A stretch of DNA of 64,000 bases. It comes from Plicaturopsis crispa FD-325 SS-3. Taxonomy: Eukaryota > Basidiomycota > Agaricomycetes > Amylocorticiales > Amylocorticiaceae. The position numbers and the translations under genes were made by a program. The stretch covers positions 124,001 through 188,000 of the forward strand of contig KN832562.1 of assembly GCA_000827205.1 (NCBI GenBank), in the 5' to 3' direction. The notes beneath the pieces are model-generated. The model was given only the letters and a program-made list of their open reading frames with translations. It searched no databases and had not been told where the DNA came from. Shown piece after piece: positions 59,635-64,000 of this stretch. Numbering within the stretch: the first letter of the stretch is position 1; each line of letters starts with the position of its first letter.

Positions 59635-59726
59635 GTCGATGGAGGCGTTGGGATGTCTTTGAGGTGTTGATGAGAGGCGGGAAATATGGAAGGGAGGACG
59701 AAGAAAAAGAGACGGCGGACACGCCG

Positions 59727-59733
59727 TTTTATA
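59727..59733 (-). promoter_or_regulatory. TATA box of the terpene synthase gene
   Basis: On the minus strand this reads TATAAAA, about 95 bases upstream of the start codon, followed by a long CT-rich leader. Position and sequence fit a core promoter. Confidence 0.55.
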
Positions 59734-60654
59734 CCTGTCGGCATGTCTCAGACGCGGAGCAACGACTCCGTTCAAATCTCGACTAGCCGTCGAAATTGAA
59801 ACGTGAAGGGCGAATCCCAATGTCATGGTAATAGCTGCCGAAAGGTGTTGGGATTGGTCGGCACCCCGGGCCTTGGGATTTGACTTACCTTTACCCGACA
59901 ATGTCGTGACATCGGCAGATTGGGTTGGATGGTAGCCATGGAACGAATCTCGGATGAGCTTGAACTGCTACGTCTCACAGGACAGGAAGAAGCGCGATCG
60001 AAGCGCCGTCCGCGAGCACGATGCAGCGCTGTCATCCTATGGCAGTTTTGGATTCTGGATTCCTGCAAACAATACACACACAGCATCGCCGGTACTATTC
60101 TGTGAAAATGCAGACTGCAATCAGTAGCTGAGTCACGGCCCTCATTGTACAGAGCAGTTCGCACCCACGCGCTAATGACAATGGCTGCGCTGCCGCCTCG
60201 TGGATGTGAAATATAGAATATGACTGGCGTTGACTGACCCGCGCCCTTCATGTCCGCGATCGCAAACCAGATCGTGGCTGGCTTTGACGTTTACCGTGCA
60301 TTAGCCGATATTGGCCGGCCGGCGAATTTGAAATAACGGCGCTCAGCTCAGCGCTCGGCATCGCCCACAGCGTCAAATTATGCGCCCCTACGCGCATTCC
60401 GTCTGCACGAGGGAAACATGGAAAATCGAGGTTTGTTCAGTTGCGGTTACATATCGAGTAGTATCCCGCAGTATCCCGTTGGACGCGGGGAAAATGTCTT
60501 CTACGCTTTCTTGATGTCTCTACCCCTCCTCGGTGGTACGGGTTTGTAAAGGCCTTCGATATTAATGAACATTCGTTTTAGAAGGTGTCGGGAACGAGGT
60601 CTCTGACGCACAACAACATCGCTTGGCCTCCGACACGTTCGAGTCATCCGTGGT

Positions 60655-61285
60655 GCATGTGGAGGGCTCTTGAGAGGATGCACCCCGCTCTAAGCATGCG
60701 AGCACTATGTAGAGGGAGCGCGTTCACGGTGAGATATCGAATGTGGCGACGCAGATTGTACGTGAGCTGGAATATTGCGTTTGAAGCGTACTGGAAGAGG
60801 ATTCACGTGTTAGCAGAGAACGACCCGCGAGACTCACCTCGATCCGTGTCAGATGTAGTGGCGATTATTCGGCCGAGTCGGGGCACCCGTACGACCGAAA
60901 GAAACGCACTCCAGGGGCAGATGTGAAGCCAATATCAATGACTACAAACGGTGCGTGTCGATGACCTTGCCTTCGGTAATCAAATCCGGCGGCTGGAGGA
61001 TCCATCCTGGATCCTTCGTCCGACGTCGACATTGATATTGAGCGTTGCACTGTTGAACACTCGACAGCGGTCCGCCGACTGGGCAATATATGGAGCTTCG
61101 AACTCAGTACATGGCGTGTCGTACCAGCCGCCGGCGCGAGCGAGTCGGGTTTCCAAGGCCTTCACCAGGTTTCCTTGAGCAGTTTCTATCGAGGATAAGC
61201 AGATGTACAGAACCGTGGGCAGTAGGAAGAAGTTAGTACGAGCAAAAGTCACGGTCACTCCGGTCAATATGGTCGCGGAGCTCAA
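60655..61285 (-). CDS. Doubtful hypothetical protein, possible membrane segment
   Basis: I do not recognise it. A first piece (MSSATILTGVTVTFARTNFF, then LLPTVLYICLSSIE) has a hydrophobic stretch and runs about 100 residues. A second piece near 60660-60800 (YASNAIFQLTYNLRRHIRYL, then TVNALPLHSARMLRAGCILS) follows a good GTGAGT..TTCCAG intron. The joint between them near 60850-60980 is not settled. The whole could be a small orphan gene, or a decayed one. Confidence is low. Confidence 0.28.
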
Positions 61286-61586
61286 TATTTAGTCTCCCGC
61301 TTTGGCGATGGCTCGGCAGCGTCGGCACTGCGCGTCGGTGCGCTGGGTTGGCTTTGCTCTGTACGTCCACTTGGCTTTACTTAAATTGCACCAGTACTAG
61401 CTACAGAGTATAACGCCAGCTGGTCAAGGTCTTGACCGGTGTGTATAACTATTTTCTATCAGATGGACAGGACTAACTTCCTGATCGCGTTGAGCTTCAC
61501 CAGGACCCTGCCTGGATTGTGCGCATAACTTTGTTCCAGAGGGAAGCCCCGCTACGAACAGCGGCCTGCTTATCATACCCAACGCC

Positions 61587-64000
61587 ATGAGCGGCCCTTC
61601 GAAATCCAAGATGTCTACGCCAAGACGTTCCTTTGGCGTGAACGAATCTGCCTTGGACGACAACGATACGCCAAATGACCAACCAACGGCGCGACGGCTC
61701 TTTGGTCGTCTCTCTTTCAACAGGAGCCAGCACCGCTCCAGTTGGAGAGCTGTACCCGATGAGGAAGGTGGTGAAGGTCCTGCAGATGAGCGTCCCCCAA
61801 TCCCTAGCGCCCTTCAGACTCCCGGCGAGGCGTACACAACGCCCCTCCCAGCTCTGTCGATGGTCGTGCTGTCGATTGTGCGTACATCTCTTCACATTGA
61901 ATACGTGTTCTGATTGAATATTAGACAATGCTTGGAGAATTCTTATCCGCGAACGTTTCAACACCTTTCCTGCTGTTTATGGTAAAAGGTGTGCATATTG
62001 GCAATGCGATCTCGTATAAGTCTAACATTAGGAACGCGCCAGGCTTTGGGGAAATCACTGACAAAGCTGAGATTGCCTTCTGGACCGGAACACTCGGTGT
62101 GTACTCCCCCGTTCAAGTCGTACTTTTAGTATTGACGTTCCACAGTGTCGACATTCTTCCTCACGCAATTCCTTACTTCACTCCTCTGGGCGAGTGCCTA
62201 TGTTGGTTTTGACAGCGACCCTTATTCAATTGACTCTTGTGAATTAGGCGACAGTGGCTGATAAGCATGGACAACGTTTCGTACTATCGATCTCTCTGTT
62301 TGGCAGCGCTATCACCTGCTTAGCCTTTGGGACCTCCACATCGCTCGAGCAAGCTATTGCTATCCGCCTACTGCAGGGCATTTTTGCCGGAGCCGTGGGT
62401 GTGGCGAGGGGGTGCGTTATCAGCGTTACAGATACGACCAACGAAGGGCGGGCGTACGCGATCCTCGGGTAATGCAGCCCTTACTTGTTGTATTCCATTC
62501 CTGACAGATATGCGTAGATTCTGCTGGGGATTTGGTGGTGTTGCAGGTGCAATCATTGGTGGCACTTGTGGGTATTTCCACTCGGATGACTGGTCGACCG
62601 CTTACGCACATAACAGTCGAGTCGCCGGCTGTCAAATGGCCAGGAATATTTTCTCGTTTCGATTTGCTTGTGAAGTACCCTTACTTGTTTCCTTGTGCTC
62701 TCGCGGCATCAATCACGTTCACCGGTATGTTTTCGATCGCTTTGAAAGTTACCATAAACTCATCTCTCAATCTACAGGATCAGTCTTGTCACTTTTCCTG
62801 GGCCGTGACGGTGGCCCTCGTGAAGGCGCCATCCGACTCGCGCCCGAAAAGCCGGGAGACAGTCCTAACGCGCACCCGCCCATCCCAGAGGAGGAACCCG
62901 AGACTCCGAATGCCTTTGAAAATTCGCCGTCAGAGCGGGGTTTGGTAGGATCGCTGCGGAAGAAAGTGTCGGGGTACTTCGCACAACGCGTACACGATGC
63001 GCATGCGCAGTCGAGTACTTCACCGGTACCGATGTCCTCGCCCGTATCAAGGCCCCGCGCGTTCTCGCGGACAAGTCGTGCGGACGGCTCGGCATATGGA
63101 TACAACGGAGGGAGGGGAAGTCAGAGGAATAGGTTGACCAGCGGCGGAGCACGCCGTGCGAGTGCGGCGACCATTGGGAGCTCGATACGCCGCCGGAGGG
63201 CGAGCCACATGACAGAGGGCGGACCGTCTTCGCTGGTAGACGGCTCCAATAGCGATCTCAACTTCGCCCAGCGCCTGCTGATGGCGAACGAAAATGCTGT
63301 AACGAACATTGCAGATCTCTGGGTAGCAGCAGCCATGAACGTTGACTACGAAGATGAGGATCCCTTCCTGGAGACCGACGATGAGGAGGATGACACCGAT
63401 ACAGAGATGGGTTCGGACAGTGACGGTGGTTCTCCGTCGCCCCGCCGATCCCGTCCCAAGGTTCCCCGGCTCTCGGTCACGTCGAATCGCGCCGCACGTC
63501 CTTCGCTTTCGTCAAACTTCGGCGCGCGTCCTTCTTTCAGTTCTGGCCGTCGTGCATCAGCATCGCAGCAGCATGCACCTGGACATCGCCTTGTTTCTGA
63601 TCCCGACGGCGCAAGGCGATTGAGTATCTTCGCTCACCCTGGTGTGAAGACCCCGCCTGCTGTCATCGATGCCCAGCAGCTGCTGACACGGTCTGAGCTC
63701 ACTCCCGATGCCAGCAACGACCTCCTCGCGCCCATTCATGAGCATCATCGCGCGTCTGTTGTCGCGGATGACACGGAAAAACCGCCGTCGCTCACTTCAC
63801 AGCTTCCTGTTCTGATTATCGTGCAGTACGGCCTCCTCGCACTCCATACCACGACGCACGATCAAGTGTTCTTGTCTTACCTCGTGTCGTAAGTCTCCTC
63901 ATCAACCTTATATGTTCTTTCTAATTTGTCTTCATAGCGATTATGGAGACGGTGGTCTGAACCTGAATGCTGGCCATTTCGCGCAGCTTAGTTGCGTCTC
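61587..64000 (+). CDS. Major facilitator superfamily transporter (ZIF-like), runs off right edge
   Basis: The N terminus is cytosolic and Ser/Pro-rich (MSGPSKSKMSTPRRSFGVN), then the first helices (ALSMVVLSI joined to TMLGEFLSANVSTPFLLFMV). The MFS signature loop reads DKHGQRFVLSISLFGSAITC between helices 2 and 3 (GxxxDRxGRR-like). It is followed by AIRLLQGIFAGAVGVARGCV and GFCWGFGGVAGAIIGGTCE. After about six helices comes a huge cytosolic loop of some 330 residues (for example EDPFLETDDEEDDTDTEMG and many Arg-Ser pairs). The second half starts again with LPVLIIVQYGLLALHTTTHD. This layout fits the fungal relatives of plant zinc-induced facilitators. The substrate is unknown, and the last helices lie beyond the window. 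About eight introns so far. Confidence 0.87.

Larger units (their letters stand above)
59635..61586. other. Intergenic region with one doubtful orphan reading
   Basis: About 1.95 kb lies between the terpene synthase start and the MFS gene start. The terpene synthase promoter, with a TATAAAA box on the minus strand, lies at 59640-59740. The only coding-like signal is the minus-strand reading listed at 60655-61285. The rest shows no gene, repeat or known element. Confidence 0.4.

Noticed and set aside
58325-64000. A terpene biosynthetic cluster made of synthase and MFS transporter
   Set aside because: No tailoring enzymes are present, and the MFS looks like a general ZIF-like transporter. Proximity alone is not enough.

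Overview
The window reads as nuclear DNA of a basidiomycete fungus, most likely an Agaricomycete and possibly a polypore-like one. The genes are dense and interrupted by many introns of about 50-60 bases with GT..AG ends. Several proteins are plainly fungal: HET-C, a Fus3/Kss1-type MAP kinase, MAK5, an SPX-EXS phosphate exporter, and a basidiomycete-type sesquiterpene synthase. The genus call is inference from gene style only. Exon limits were read by eye from splice signals and family conservation, so internal boundaries may be off by a few codons. Gene ends are firmer.

Layout. 1-15 kb: a truncated FYVE/SAP/RING ubiquitin ligase (+), SEC24 (-), a CSC1/OSCA channel (+), ATP10 (-), an RMD1/DUF155 protein (+) and a pRiA4-ORF3-domain protein (+). 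15-25 kb: a TPT-type sugar transporter (-), LSM8 (+), a GT61 glycosyltransferase (-), an unresolved orphan reading (-), a Fus3/Kss1 MAP kinase (+) and a G3BP-like NTF2-RRM protein (-). 25-40 kb: HET-C (+), two small orphan or MIT-like proteins (-), the helicase MAK5 (+), a doubtful small gene, and the SYG1/XPR1 phosphate exporter (-). 40-47 kb: a 67-residue small protein (+), an arrestin-like protein (-), about 3 kb with no convincing gene, and a MAT2B/RmlD-like reductase (-). 47-64 kb: VPS16 (+), an F-box protein (-), an mL45/MBA1-like mitochondrial protein (+), MIX17 (-), SEC62 (+), an MGR3-like TPR protein (-), a sesquiterpene synthase (-), an unresolved orphan reading (-), and an MFS transporter (+) that runs off the right edge.

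Genes mostly alternate in strand, giving repeated divergent-promoter and convergent-terminator pairs. There is no operon or obvious biosynthetic cluster. Two themes recur by content. One is secretory and vacuolar traffic (SEC24, SEC62, VPS16, possibly the MIT protein). The other is mitochondrial biogenesis (ATP10, MIX17, the mL45-like and MGR3-like proteins, possibly RMD1). These are ordinary housekeeping sets rather than a linked system.

I saw no transposon, retroelement, CRISPR array, tRNA or rRNA. The most unusual items are the WW domain on SEC24, the intron that splits the CSC1 start codon, the prokaryote-type pRiA4-ORF3 domain protein, the unresolved 42.6-45.8 kb block, and several short orphan genes.
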